From: Akkermansia muciniphila
GTDB taxonomy: Bacteria > Verrucomicrobiota > Verrucomicrobiia > Verrucomicrobiales > Akkermansiaceae
Direction of reading: 5' to 3'
DNA: 54,080 bases
Assembly: GCA_945883695.1 (NCBI GenBank)
Contig: CAMCYK010000010.1
Coordinates: 1-54,080, forward strand
Of this stretch, positions 1 to 6,577 are shown piece after piece (the first letter of the stretch is position 1; each line of letters opens with the position of its first letter). Below the pieces are notes generated by a model. The model searched no databases, was not told the DNA's origin, and worked only from the letters and a program-made list of their open reading frames with translations. Made by a program: the position numbers and the translations under genes.

Positions 1-189
1 GGGCGGGGATGCTTGGCGGTGGCGGTCGAGAGCGCGGGACGCACCCTCTCCGGATGCTTTGATTGGACGCTCGGGGCGGGAGGAGATTATGCTTTCGACA
101 GCGCTGATGCTTGGCGATCGGCTTCCGCGGGCACCTGCCGGCTGAAGCCGGCGCTCCCCGAGCCGGCTTCCCCTCGACCTCCCCTACCT
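1..189. repeat. Leader with a GCCGGC hairpin
   Basis: The window opens inside this stretch. It contains a short GC-rich inverted repeat (GCCGGCTgaAGCCGGC, about 140-155) followed by a related GAGCCGGCTT stretch, resembling the small interspersed palindromes elsewhere in the window. A reading frame continuous with the next gene runs through it from position 13, but the encoded residues look like translated repeat, so I treat it as non-coding leader. Confidence 0.4.
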
Positions 190-1185
190 ATGGACAACCT
201 CGTCAACTCTCTCGAAGCCTTGGTTCCCGCGGAACTTTTGGAACGGCTGGGCCGCCATTTCGATGCCGACGCGGCGGCGGTCGGGAAGGCGGTGACGGTT
301 CTGAGCGGCCTTGCCGTGGCCGAGCTGGCGCGGCGGGCGGCGACGCCGGACGGGGCGACGGCGACCTTGCTGGCGCTGCCGCAGAAGGACGAGCCGGGCC
401 TGCTGGCGAGCCTGATGGCCGCGCTCAAGGGGAAGATCCCGAGCGAAACGCCGGCCGACCGGATGCAGGCGCTGTTCGGCGGCGGGATCCACTCGATGGT
501 GGCCGCGCTCAGCCGCAGGCTGGGCTTCGACCTCGGCCCGCTGGCGGCGATGCTGACGCCGATGATCGGCCAGCACCTCGCGAAATCGGCGAAGAAAGAA
601 AATCTCGATGCGGCCGGCTTCGCCAACCTTTTGCTCTACGGCAGCGAGGAGTTCCTGGCCGCGCCGGAGAACGCGGAGGCCGCGGCGATGATCCGCGAGA
701 CGCTGGCGATCGGCGGCCAGGCGGAGCTGCTGCTGGCCGGGTTCACCCCGGATGAGTTGGAGCGGATCCACACCGCGCCGATGGCGGCCTACGCGATCAT
801 TGCCAAGGCCTCGATCTCGGGGATCCGCAGCACGGTGGCGGAGATCAAGGCGGCCCACCAGACGGGGCTCGAGTTGCTGAAGAAGGCCGAGCCGACCTCC
901 CTGCTGGGCGCGGTGTTCGGCGCCTGCCTGAGCTCGAGCGAGGCGGCGGAGTTGAAACAGGAGATCGCCGGCGACGGGGAGTTGATCGAGACGATCCGCG
1001 GCGCGACGGCGATCCTGAAACGGAAGGCGCCCGGCGAGTTGGAGGATTTCCGGAGGCTGGTGCTGGAAGTCGCCCAACGGGTCGCGGAAGCCGGCAAGGA
1101 AGGCGGTTTCCTCGGCATCGGCGGGGTGAAAGTGAGCGAGAAGGAGAAGGTGGCGATCGGGCAGATCACGGCGGCGCTGGAGTAA
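190..1185 (+). CDS. DUF937-like helical protein
   Basis: A 331-residue, alanine- and leucine-rich, mostly helical protein without a signal peptide. The first 55 residues (LLERLGRHFDADAAAVGKAV and the following ARRAATPDGA) match the pattern of DUF937 proteins. The C-terminus (FLGIGGVKVSEKEK) resembles the end of TerB-like or DUF937-linked proteins. The ATG at 190 was chosen because the open frame upstream runs through a repeat hairpin and lacks family-like sequence. No Shine-Dalgarno is present; the leader is pyrimidine-rich. The TAA stop is the first three bases of a perfect 15-bp palindrome (1183-1215). The gene converges on trpC. Function is unknown; the family call is from pattern memory. 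Confidence 0.72.
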   Translation: MDNLVNSLEALVPAELLERLGRHFDADAAAVGKAVTVLSGLAVAELARRAATPDGATATLLALPQKDEPGLLASLMAALKGKIPSETPADRMQALFGGGIHSMVAALSRRLGFDLGPLAAMLTPMIGQHLAKSAKKENLDAAGFANLLLYGSEEFLAAPENAEAAAMIRETLAIGGQAELLLAGFTPDELERIHTAPMAAYAIIAKASISGIRSTVAEIKAAHQTGLELLKKAEPTSLLGAVFGACLSSSEAAELKQEIAGDGELIETIRGATAILKRKAPGELEDFRRLVLEVAQRVAEAGKEGGFLGIGGVKVSEKEKVAIGQITAALE

Positions 1186-1215
1186 GGAGTGTCGACCGCA
1201 GGTCGACACTCCTTA
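1183..1215. repeat. TAAGGAG palindrome, copy 1
   Basis: A perfect inverted repeat: arm TAAGGAGTGTCGACC (1183-1197), loop GCA, and its complement (1201-1215). The first three bases are the stop codon of the upstream gene. It could act as a bidirectional terminator-like hairpin, but there is no clear T-tract. It belongs to the same family as 1303-1359, 12338-12364 and 20379-20404. Confidence 0.85.
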
Positions 1216-1282
1216 AGGGTCGCCAAGTGCCGGCGGCTTGAAGGAGGCTTCGAGTCTGCAGGCCGTCTGAAGGAGCGGGACA

Positions 1283-1359
1283 AGATCACGGCGGCGCTGG
1301 AATAAGGAGTGTGGACGTTCCGTCCACACGGGGTGTCGACCGCAGGTCGACACTCCTTA
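1283..1359. repeat. Duplicated gene end and TAAGGAG palindromes, copies 2 and 3
   Basis: Bases 1283-1312 repeat the last codons, stop codon and hairpin start of the first gene (ATCACGGCGGCGCTGGA then TAAGGAGTGT). Two adjacent hairpins follow: GTGTGGACG-TTC-CGTCCACAC (1309-1329) and GTGTCGACC-GCA-GGTCGACAC (1333-1353). The second ends in TCCTTA, whose complement TAA is the trpC stop codon. The duplication suggests that the element spread together with flanking sequence. Confidence 0.8.
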
Positions 1360-2145
1360 GAGTGCCCGCAGCTCGAGGTAGGCCTCGATTTCTTCGGCGG
1401 GGTTGTGGGCGCGCATCAGCGACTCGCCGATCAGCACGGCATTCGCGCCGGCATCGAGGGCGCGCTGGACGTCTTCCACGGTGCGCAGGCCGGATTCGGA
1501 GACCAGGATGACGTCGTCGGCCACCTCGTCGGCGAGGATTTCGGTGGTCGCGAGGTCGATCTCGAAGGTCTTCAGGTTGCGGTTGTTGATGCCGATCAAA
1601 TCCGCGCCGAGTTCGATCGCGCGATCCATTTCCGGCAGGTTGTGGACTTCCACCAGCACGTCGAGCTGGAGCTCTTTGGCCTCGAAATAGAGGCGTTTGA
1701 GCAAGTCGTCGTCGAGCGCGGCGACGATCAGCAGGATGGCGTCGGCGCCGGCGACGATGGCCTCGTGGATCTGGACCGGGTGGATGGTGAAGTCCTTGCG
1801 CAGCAGCGGCGCGTCGGAGAACTCGGAAATCTTGGTCAGGTAGCTGAGCGAGCCCTGGAAGTATTTCTCGTCGGTCAGGATCGACAGGCAGGTCGCGCCG
1901 CCGTCGAGGTAGCGCTTCGCCTGGCGGATCGGGTCGAAGTTCGGATCGATCAGCCCGACCGACGGCGAGGCCTTCTTGACCTCCGCGATCACGGCGAGCC
2001 GGTCCGGCCCGAGGTCGAGGGCGGCGCGGAAGCCGCGGAAATCGTTGCGTTGGAGGGCGGCGGCGCGCAGGTGGCCGGCGCGGGGCAGCAGCGCTTCCAC
2101 TTCCAGGCGCTTGGTGGCGATGATTTCGGCAAGCTTGTCGGACAT
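1357..2145 (-). CDS. trpC: Indole-3-glycerol phosphate synthase
   Basis: A TIM-barrel enzyme of tryptophan synthesis that closes CdRP to indole-3-glycerol phosphate in the cytoplasm. The 262-residue length is normal. Signature blocks are present: AVIAEVKKASPS (substrate-binding loop with the catalytic Lys), LSILTDEKYFQG, PLLRKDFTI (general-acid Lys), ILLIVAAL, LVEVHN, GINNRNL and VSESGL. The start MSDKLAEI at 2145 fits family N-termini; an ATG at 2166 is possible. There is no Shine-Dalgarno. It is a lone trp gene here, in tandem with the IspH-like gene 107 bp upstream. The stop codon lies within a palindrome shared with the convergent gene. Confidence 0.95.
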   Translation of the reverse strand: MSDKLAEIIATKRLEVEALLPRAGHLRAAALQRNDFRGFRAALDLGPDRLAVIAEVKKASPSVGLIDPNFDPIRQAKRYLDGGATCLSILTDEKYFQGSLSYLTKISEFSDAPLLRKDFTIHPVQIHEAIVAGADAILLIVAALDDDLLKRLYFEAKELQLDVLVEVHNLPEMDRAIELGADLIGINNRNLKTFEIDLATTEILADEVADDVILVSESGLRTVEDVQRALDAGANAVLIGESLMRAHNPAEEIEAYLELRAL

Positions 2146-2210
2146 TCCGGAGGGAGGTGACGCCATGGGAGGGACGTTCCGCAAGGCGGAAAGGCATCGG
2201 GGACGGTGGA

Positions 2211-2239
2211 ATAGGTCCTATATGACCGATAGGACCTAT
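2211..2239. repeat. ATAGGTCCTAT hairpin
   Basis: A perfect 11-bp inverted repeat, ATAGGTCCTAT (2211-2221) and ATAGGACCTAT (2229-2239), with a 7-nt loop. It lies 13 bp beyond the stop codon of the IspH-like gene and upstream of trpC. Each arm is itself nearly palindromic. It could be a terminator or processing hairpin, but no T-run follows; a dispersed repeat is equally possible. Confidence 0.6.
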
Positions 2240-2252
2240 CGTGAGCCGCACC

Positions 2253-3119
2253 TCACCGCTCCGTCTCCACCCTCGCCGCGATCGCTTCAACCACCGCATC
2301 CGGCGAGAATTCTCCGGCGCTGAGTCCGATACGGGCGGCGCCGGCTAGGACGCCGTGGTCGAGCGCGCCGGCGTCGGCCACGGGAAAAGCGGGGAGGCCC
2401 AGCCGCCGGGAGGCATCCACGAGGGCGCGGACGGAGGCCTCCCCGGCCTCCCCCGCGATCAGGATGACCTCTGCCCAGCGGCTGAGCGCTTCCACGGACC
2501 GCTCGCGCTCCAAGGCCGCGGGCGAGGTCGTATCGAGGAAAACCATGCGGCAGTCCGGGTGCCGCTGGCGCAGCGCCTCGGCCACCACGCCCGCGCGGCG
2601 GCGGGAAATCCCGGTCTGGCAGACCATGCCGAATTTCGGCGCGAAGGGCAGCAGTGCCGCCTCGTCGGCGTCTTCCACCACCGCGGCGCCGGCGACTTCG
2701 CCGGCGATGACCGCGCTTTCGGCGTCGTCGTGGAAGCCGCAGACCAGCGGCCTGGCATGCTCCAGGGCGAGCAGGTTGAGCGCGGTCTGGGCGCGGCGGA
2801 TGGCGGGCAGCGTGAGGTCGAGCAGCTCGTGGCCGCTTTCCTTCCAGCGGCGGCGGCAGGACTTCGGCAGACCGGTCAGCGGGATCACCACGGTGCGGGT
2901 CGGCGCGCGGAACTCGCCGGGCGAACCTTCCAAAGCGCCGCGCCGCCGGAATTGCTCGCACAGGGCGGCATCGGGCGCGAGCGGACCGAGCACCGTGACG
3001 GCCCCGCGTTTCAGCCGGGTTTCCAAGCGGGCCAACGCGGCGCGGGTTTCGGCACCCTGGCCCAGGGTCATCGCCCGGCGGAGCTGCGGGCGCAAAAGAA
3101 CCGGAAAACCGGGATTCAT
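2253..3119 (-). CDS. IspH/LytB-like protein lacking Fe-S cysteines
   Basis: A 288-residue protein that aligns by eye along the whole length of IspH (HMBPP reductase of the MEP isoprenoid pathway). Conserved structural blocks include EQFRRRGAL, LPFAPKFGMVCQTGIS (canonical QTTLS), EALRQRHPD, WAEVILIAG, GLPAFPVADAGALD and IGLSAGEFSPDAVVEAI (canonical TAGASAP). The residues that make IspH work are gone. The first-cysteine GFC region is absent, DATCP is DLTLP (101-105), DDICYAT is replaced around DTTSPA (196-201), the HGV histidine is absent (LTGL 81-84), and the SxN phosphate site is GEAGEAS (223-229). A 4Fe-4S cluster and reductase activity are therefore not expected. The fold is probably kept for another role, or this is a decaying paralogue. 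The coding frame is intact. Confidence 0.75.
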   Translation of the reverse strand: MNPGFPVLLRPQLRRAMTLGQGAETRAALARLETRLKRGAVTVLGPLAPDAALCEQFRRRGALEGSPGEFRAPTRTVVIPLTGLPKSCRRRWKESGHELLDLTLPAIRRAQTALNLLALEHARPLVCGFHDDAESAVIAGEVAGAAVVEDADEAALLPFAPKFGMVCQTGISRRRAGVVAEALRQRHPDCRMVFLDTTSPAALERERSVEALSRWAEVILIAGEAGEASVRALVDASRRLGLPAFPVADAGALDHGVLAGAARIGLSAGEFSPDAVVEAIAARVETER

Positions 3120-3120
3120 A

Positions 3121-3196
3121 AGCTTTGTTCGGCAAAGTGATGGGGTATGGATCGAGGCGGAACGAAGGGAACAGCCTCACTTTGCAAAACAAAGCT
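3121..3196. repeat. Inverted repeat AGCTTTGTT...
   Basis: Arms AGCTTTGTTCGGCAAAGTGA (3121-3140) and the complement of AGCTTTGTTTTGCAAAGTGA (3177-3196) match at 18 of 20 positions, with a 36-bp spacer. It starts one base upstream of the IspH-like start codon, so it lies in that gene's 5' region. It may be a small non-autonomous element or a regulatory stem. Confidence 0.6.
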
Positions 3197-3244
3197 AACG
3201 CGGCAAGCGCGAAATCGGGGAATCGCAGAAGCCGGGGAATCCGG

Positions 3245-3673
3245 TCACTCCCCGGGGGATCCGGCCGGGTCGGCCTCCGCCTTTCTCGCGGCTTTGACGA
3301 TCTCTTCGAGCAGTTCGTCGCGGTCTGGGCCGGCGGGCAGGGTGCGCGCCCATTGTTCGGCGGCGGCGGGATCGTAGGGGGCGACGGTTCGCGCGTAGGA
3401 TTCCACCGCGGCCTGCTTGCCGGGACCCTCGGCGGCGCCGCTGAGCCAGACGCCGGCGGCCTGGTAGTCGGTGCGGGTCCAGTGTTCCATCAGTTGCGGC
3501 ACCTTGGTATCGAGCGATTCGGCGGGTACTTTGGTGGCCATCCATTCGATCCACTTGCCGGTGTCGGCGCCGGTCTGCCAGGGATGAATGCCATCGGTGA
3601 AGGCCTTCGCTTCGGCCTCGTCCAGGCCGGCCCCGTCGAACCACGCGGCAGCACTTTCGAAGCCGTCCTTCAT
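3245..3673 (-). pseudogene. C-terminal remnant of a helical-repeat protein
   Basis: The frame encodes 142 residues of Trp/Ala-rich helical repeats (AAAWFDGAGL, AGVWLSGAAEGPGKQAAVESYARTVAPYDP, AEQWARTLPAGPDRDELLEEI). This recalls long secreted repeat proteins of Verrucomicrobiota in which each repeat carries a W-x-x-x-L-P motif. Protein-like sequence in the same frame continues upstream of the ATG at 3673 (STITSLGQGA) until a TGA near 3712. The real 5' part therefore appears to be missing, and an unusually AT-rich stretch begins just there. I read it as a truncated gene. A short intact gene starting at 3673 cannot be excluded. Confidence 0.5.
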
Positions 3674-3881
3674 GGCGCCTTGGCCGAGCGAGGTGATGGT
3701 GGAGTCTATTCGTCAGACATTAAGTTTCAAAATCGTCTTGAAGAGTGCGGCAAGCCAATGGTTATAAATCATTTGCGGGGCCTCAACGGCTGGCGAAGCC
3801 CGGGGCGGATCGCCGTCGCGAATTTACCGCGAACCCAGTGGGGCAGGGATCCGGCGGGTCACGGGGGAGTTTGACAGAGTT
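3674..3881. other. AT-richer gap upstream of truncated gene
   Basis: About 200 bp without a convincing gene. Bases 3715-3775 are clearly AT-richer than the surroundings (GTTATAAATCATTTGCGG and similar), which may mark foreign DNA or a deletion junction that removed the front of the 3245-3673 gene. No tRNA fold or insertion-sequence ends are recognisable. Confidence 0.35.
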
Positions 3882-4562
3882 TCAGGCATTAAAATTCGCC
3901 TCCGGCCACGAGAAGGAACCGTCACCGGCGAATTCCAGCGTGACGGTCTCCAGTTCGGCCAGGCAACGGAAGCGGGTTTTCCTCAGATAGAAATCCCGGC
4001 TCACGTGATGATGACCGAAAATCCAGGCTTCCGGCCGGTGCAGGTCGAGCATCGCCTGCAGCAGCGTGGTGGTCGCGGACGACTGGTAACCGCGAATTTG
4101 CATCGGGCCTCCGGCGACGAACAGGCAGGCCGGGCCGTCGTGGGTGATCATCAGCCGCGGCCGCGCCTCGGCGTAGGCGTCGAAGGCATCGCGCATCCGC
4201 GGCGCATCCAGTTCCTCGTCCGGCCACCAGTCCCGGTCTTCCACCCGCCACGCGCGGTCGATGCTCCACGCGCCGGACACCCAGAACATCGCCCCGCCGC
4301 CGCCCCAATCGCCGAGGTAGCGCGGGTCCTTCCGGCAGATCGCCGGGTCGTCGTGGTTGCCGCGGATGAAGCGGAAGTCCTCGCGGTCGCTGACGTTCTG
4401 GCGGAAGTCGCCCGCCGAAACAAATCCCGCGCCCAGGTCGCCGACCTGCACCACCGGATGCCCCGGCCGCGCGAGCCGCGCCAGCTTGCCATGGGCGTCG
4501 CCTTGGAAAGTGACCGGCCCGCTTAAAGCGCGGGCCCATGCGGCAGGGTCGGGGGCACTCAT
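3882..4562 (-). CDS. Calcineurin-like metallophosphoesterase
   Basis: A 226-residue cytoplasmic phosphoesterase. The dimetal-site motifs appear in the expected order: GDAHG (residues 21-25, the D-x-H block), GDLG, GNHDDP, THDGPA and GHHHVS. The size is that of a single-domain Metallophos protein such as Ser/Thr phosphatase or nucleotide phosphodiesterase homologues; the substrate cannot be told. The ATG start at 4562 has a pyrimidine-rich leader with no Shine-Dalgarno. It reads away from the repeat-rich gap at 4563-4981 and is not obviously in an operon. Confidence 0.85.
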   Translation of the reverse strand: MSAPDPAAWARALSGPVTFQGDAHGKLARLARPGHPVVQVGDLGAGFVSAGDFRQNVSDREDFRFIRGNHDDPAICRKDPRYLGDWGGGGAMFWVSGAWSIDRAWRVEDRDWWPDEELDAPRMRDAFDAYAEARPRLMITHDGPACLFVAGGPMQIRGYQSSATTTLLQAMLDLHRPEAWIFGHHHVSRDFYLRKTRFRCLAELETVTLEFAGDGSFSWPEANFNA

Positions 4563-4594
4563 CGGATGGGGAGAATGAGTGTTCGGCGGCGGGA

Positions 4595-4706
4595 GATCAA
4601 CCGGGGAGGTTGGGGATGACGGGGAGGCAAGGGATCAGCCGGGGAGGTTGGGATGACGGGGAGGCAAGGGATCAGCCGGGGAAGTGGGGTCGGGACGGGC
4701 GAAGGT
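4595..4706. repeat. 37-38 bp tandem repeat, about 2.9 copies
   Basis: Direct repeats start with GATCARCCGGGGAGGTTGGG at 4595, 4633 and 4670; the third copy is divergent at its end. The array is immediately upstream of the metallophosphoesterase start and abuts the inverted repeat pair at 4708-4944. It contains no open reading frame of interest. Confidence 0.8.
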
Positions 4707-4707
4707 T

Positions 4708-4944
4708 CGATGTCCCAACGGGACTCCATCCCAAAGCCCGGGGTTGCGAGGCACGAGCTACCCCGGGGTGGTTCCGGATTTGAAAGCCTACCTCAACGAG
4801 GTTGCGGAGGGGATGGTGCCGCGACATCCCGGGGACCGCTCCTCCGCAACGCCCTTGGGGTAGGAATGCCAATGGCCGCAGCCCGGGGTAGCCCGCTTGG
4901 GCTCGCAACGCCGGGCTGGGTGATGTCGTCCCTTCGGGACATGG
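4708..4944. repeat. Head-to-head pair of ~103-bp interspersed repeats
   Basis: Unit 1 (4708-4810, minus orientation) and unit 2 (4841-4944, plus) are diverged copies of the same sequence facing each other. Each reads CCTCCGCAAC..., then GGTAGG, then CCCGGGGTAGC, then CTCGCAAC..CCGGGCT, then a GTCCC..GGGAC hairpin ending in ACAT. Together with the 4595-4706 array they fill the 418-bp gene-free stretch between the metallophosphoesterase and the 530-residue membrane protein. The units resemble dispersed repeats I recall from PVC-group genomes; this was not checked. Confidence 0.75.
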
Positions 4945-4981
4945 CCGCGCGGCCAAGCCTGATGAGAGCCATCTGACCGAG

Positions 4982-6574
4982 TCACCTCGCGGCCGGCAAT
5001 GTCGCCTGGACCCTGCCAAGGGGACGGCTCTCGATGAGGAAAAGCCGCGATCGCAGGATTTCCTCGGGGGGCCAATCCGGTGCCGCCGCTGTCGGCAACG
5101 TGGATTGGAGCATGGCATTGAAGCTCCGCCACACCGAGCCGAAGGCCCGGCGGGCGTTCCCGGGACTTTGCAAGAGCAGGACCGCTTTCGTCTGGCTCTC
5201 GTTCACCAGAAACATCCAGGTTTGGAATTCCGTCCGATACGGGTCGCTCCAAGGTTCCCCCGCCCGATAGCCGGCGGCCGCTTCGGTCGGATCGGGAGTG
5301 ATCAGGCGGAACCCCAGGGAGATGCCATGCGGGCTCCTCCGGATCGGCCACACCCGTGCGACGCCACCTCGCGGGAGCCGATGGATTCCGTGCCCGGCAA
5401 CCGGAAAAGAACCGAGGGGTTCGATGCGGAACAGCACCCCGTCGATCGCCCAGTCCATGGCATCGAGGTCCGGCATAGCCCTGCCTTCTTGAATCGCGAC
5501 CACGTTGTTGAGCTTCATGCCCCAGAGATACCCGGATACGGCGGGGTTGCCCGGCAGGCGGCTTTTCAAATGGGCGAGCAGGGATTGATGGCCGCTGTCG
5601 AAGCGGGAATCGTTGGTCCGCAGGATTCCGTCGGCCGCACTCCACCCGAAACGGTTCTCGCTGAAGTGACCGAGGCCCAGGCGGATGTCATGCCGTCCGC
5701 CGATGATCCGGGACACGGCGACAAACTCGTCATCCCGCAGCCCTTCGGCGATGAGGCGACCTTCCACGCGGCGATACTTCATCTCCCACTCGTCCATGTC
5801 GCGCCGGGCGGAGCTCCGGCCAACCGCGGGATCCTCCTTGGAGCCCGGAAGCCGGATGAGTTTCACGGGCACCACCGGCATTTTCCCGGGCCGGATCACC
5901 GCTCCTTGGCTGCGCAGTAAGGGAAGGCAAGCCGCGGTGACTCCGGCGAGCATCAAGCCCGCGAGCCAGCGCCGTCGTCCGGCCGCCACCCACCAGGCGA
6001 AGGAGAAGCCCGCCGCTCCCGCCACGCCGGACCAGGTCAGCTCGGATTGCCAATCGCTCCGCCACGCCGGTGCGAGGAAGCGGTGGAGTCCCGGCACCGC
6101 GGTCGGTGCCAGATAGAGAGCCGCGGGGATCGCGATCAGCGTCACCACCACGACCTTGACACTCCGGCCCCGTTGCAGCGCGAGGGTGAAGCCGGTGGCA
6201 AGCGCCGCGGTCACCCCCAGCAGCGGCACCAAGACCACCACGGCTCCCTGCACGGCCGAGCGCACTCCCAGGTGAAAGTACAGGCAGCGGAGCGCCGGCA
6301 TCAGTGAGACGACGACGACGATGCCCAGCAGGATGCCCGAGATGCGGCGGAAAGCGCGCCGCTCGCCGCCGGGAAGGGTGCGGTGGAAGGCCCGGTCGTC
6401 GAAGGCCGAGCCATCGCGGATCAGAAGGAAGACCGCCGCGACCAGCAGGGAGAGCGAGACGCCGGTCATCGTGGCCGACTTCCGCCCGCCCTCTTCGTCC
6501 AGCCAGACGAAGATCCACGGGAAGGCCAGCAGGGTGAGCGCGATCAGGATGCGGGTGGCGGGGGAAAGCGGCAT
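4982..6574 (-). CDS. Seven-helix membrane protein with soluble C-terminal domain (ABC-2 permease-like)
   Basis: A 530-residue protein, last gene of the GntR-ABC operon. Seven hydrophobic segments lie at about 8-25, 37-53, 79-95, 108-133, 139-157, 181-198 and 203-220. A soluble domain of about 300 residues follows without an obvious family. Topology, and the stretch between helices 2 and 3 (DRAFHRTLPGGERRAFRRISG), parallel the upstream 718-residue protein (ERFLATRPIAPRPQFFAKLSA), so the two look like diverged paralogues that may form the permease heterodimer. It starts 3 bp after the upstream gene ends, implying translational coupling. The substrate is unknown. Confidence 0.75.
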   Translation of the reverse strand: MPLSPATRILIALTLLAFPWIFVWLDEEGGRKSATMTGVSLSLLVAAVFLLIRDGSAFDDRAFHRTLPGGERRAFRRISGILLGIVVVVSLMPALRCLYFHLGVRSAVQGAVVVLVPLLGVTAALATGFTLALQRGRSVKVVVVTLIAIPAALYLAPTAVPGLHRFLAPAWRSDWQSELTWSGVAGAAGFSFAWWVAAGRRRWLAGLMLAGVTAACLPLLRSQGAVIRPGKMPVVPVKLIRLPGSKEDPAVGRSSARRDMDEWEMKYRRVEGRLIAEGLRDDEFVAVSRIIGGRHDIRLGLGHFSENRFGWSAADGILRTNDSRFDSGHQSLLAHLKSRLPGNPAVSGYLWGMKLNNVVAIQEGRAMPDLDAMDWAIDGVLFRIEPLGSFPVAGHGIHRLPRGGVARVWPIRRSPHGISLGFRLITPDPTEAAAGYRAGEPWSDPYRTEFQTWMFLVNESQTKAVLLLQSPGNARRAFGSVWRSFNAMLQSTLPTAAAPDWPPEEILRSRLFLIESRPLGRVQATLPAAR

Positions 6575-6577
6575 GAT

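Noticed and set aside
1183-1215. Standard rho-independent terminator
   Set aside because: The stem is excellent, but neither strand has a following T-run; it fits a dispersed palindrome better, though a termination role remains possible.
4563-4981. Possible protein-coding genes in the repeat-rich gap
   Set aside because: Open frames here translate the tandem and inverted repeats only and differ between the two repeat copies.
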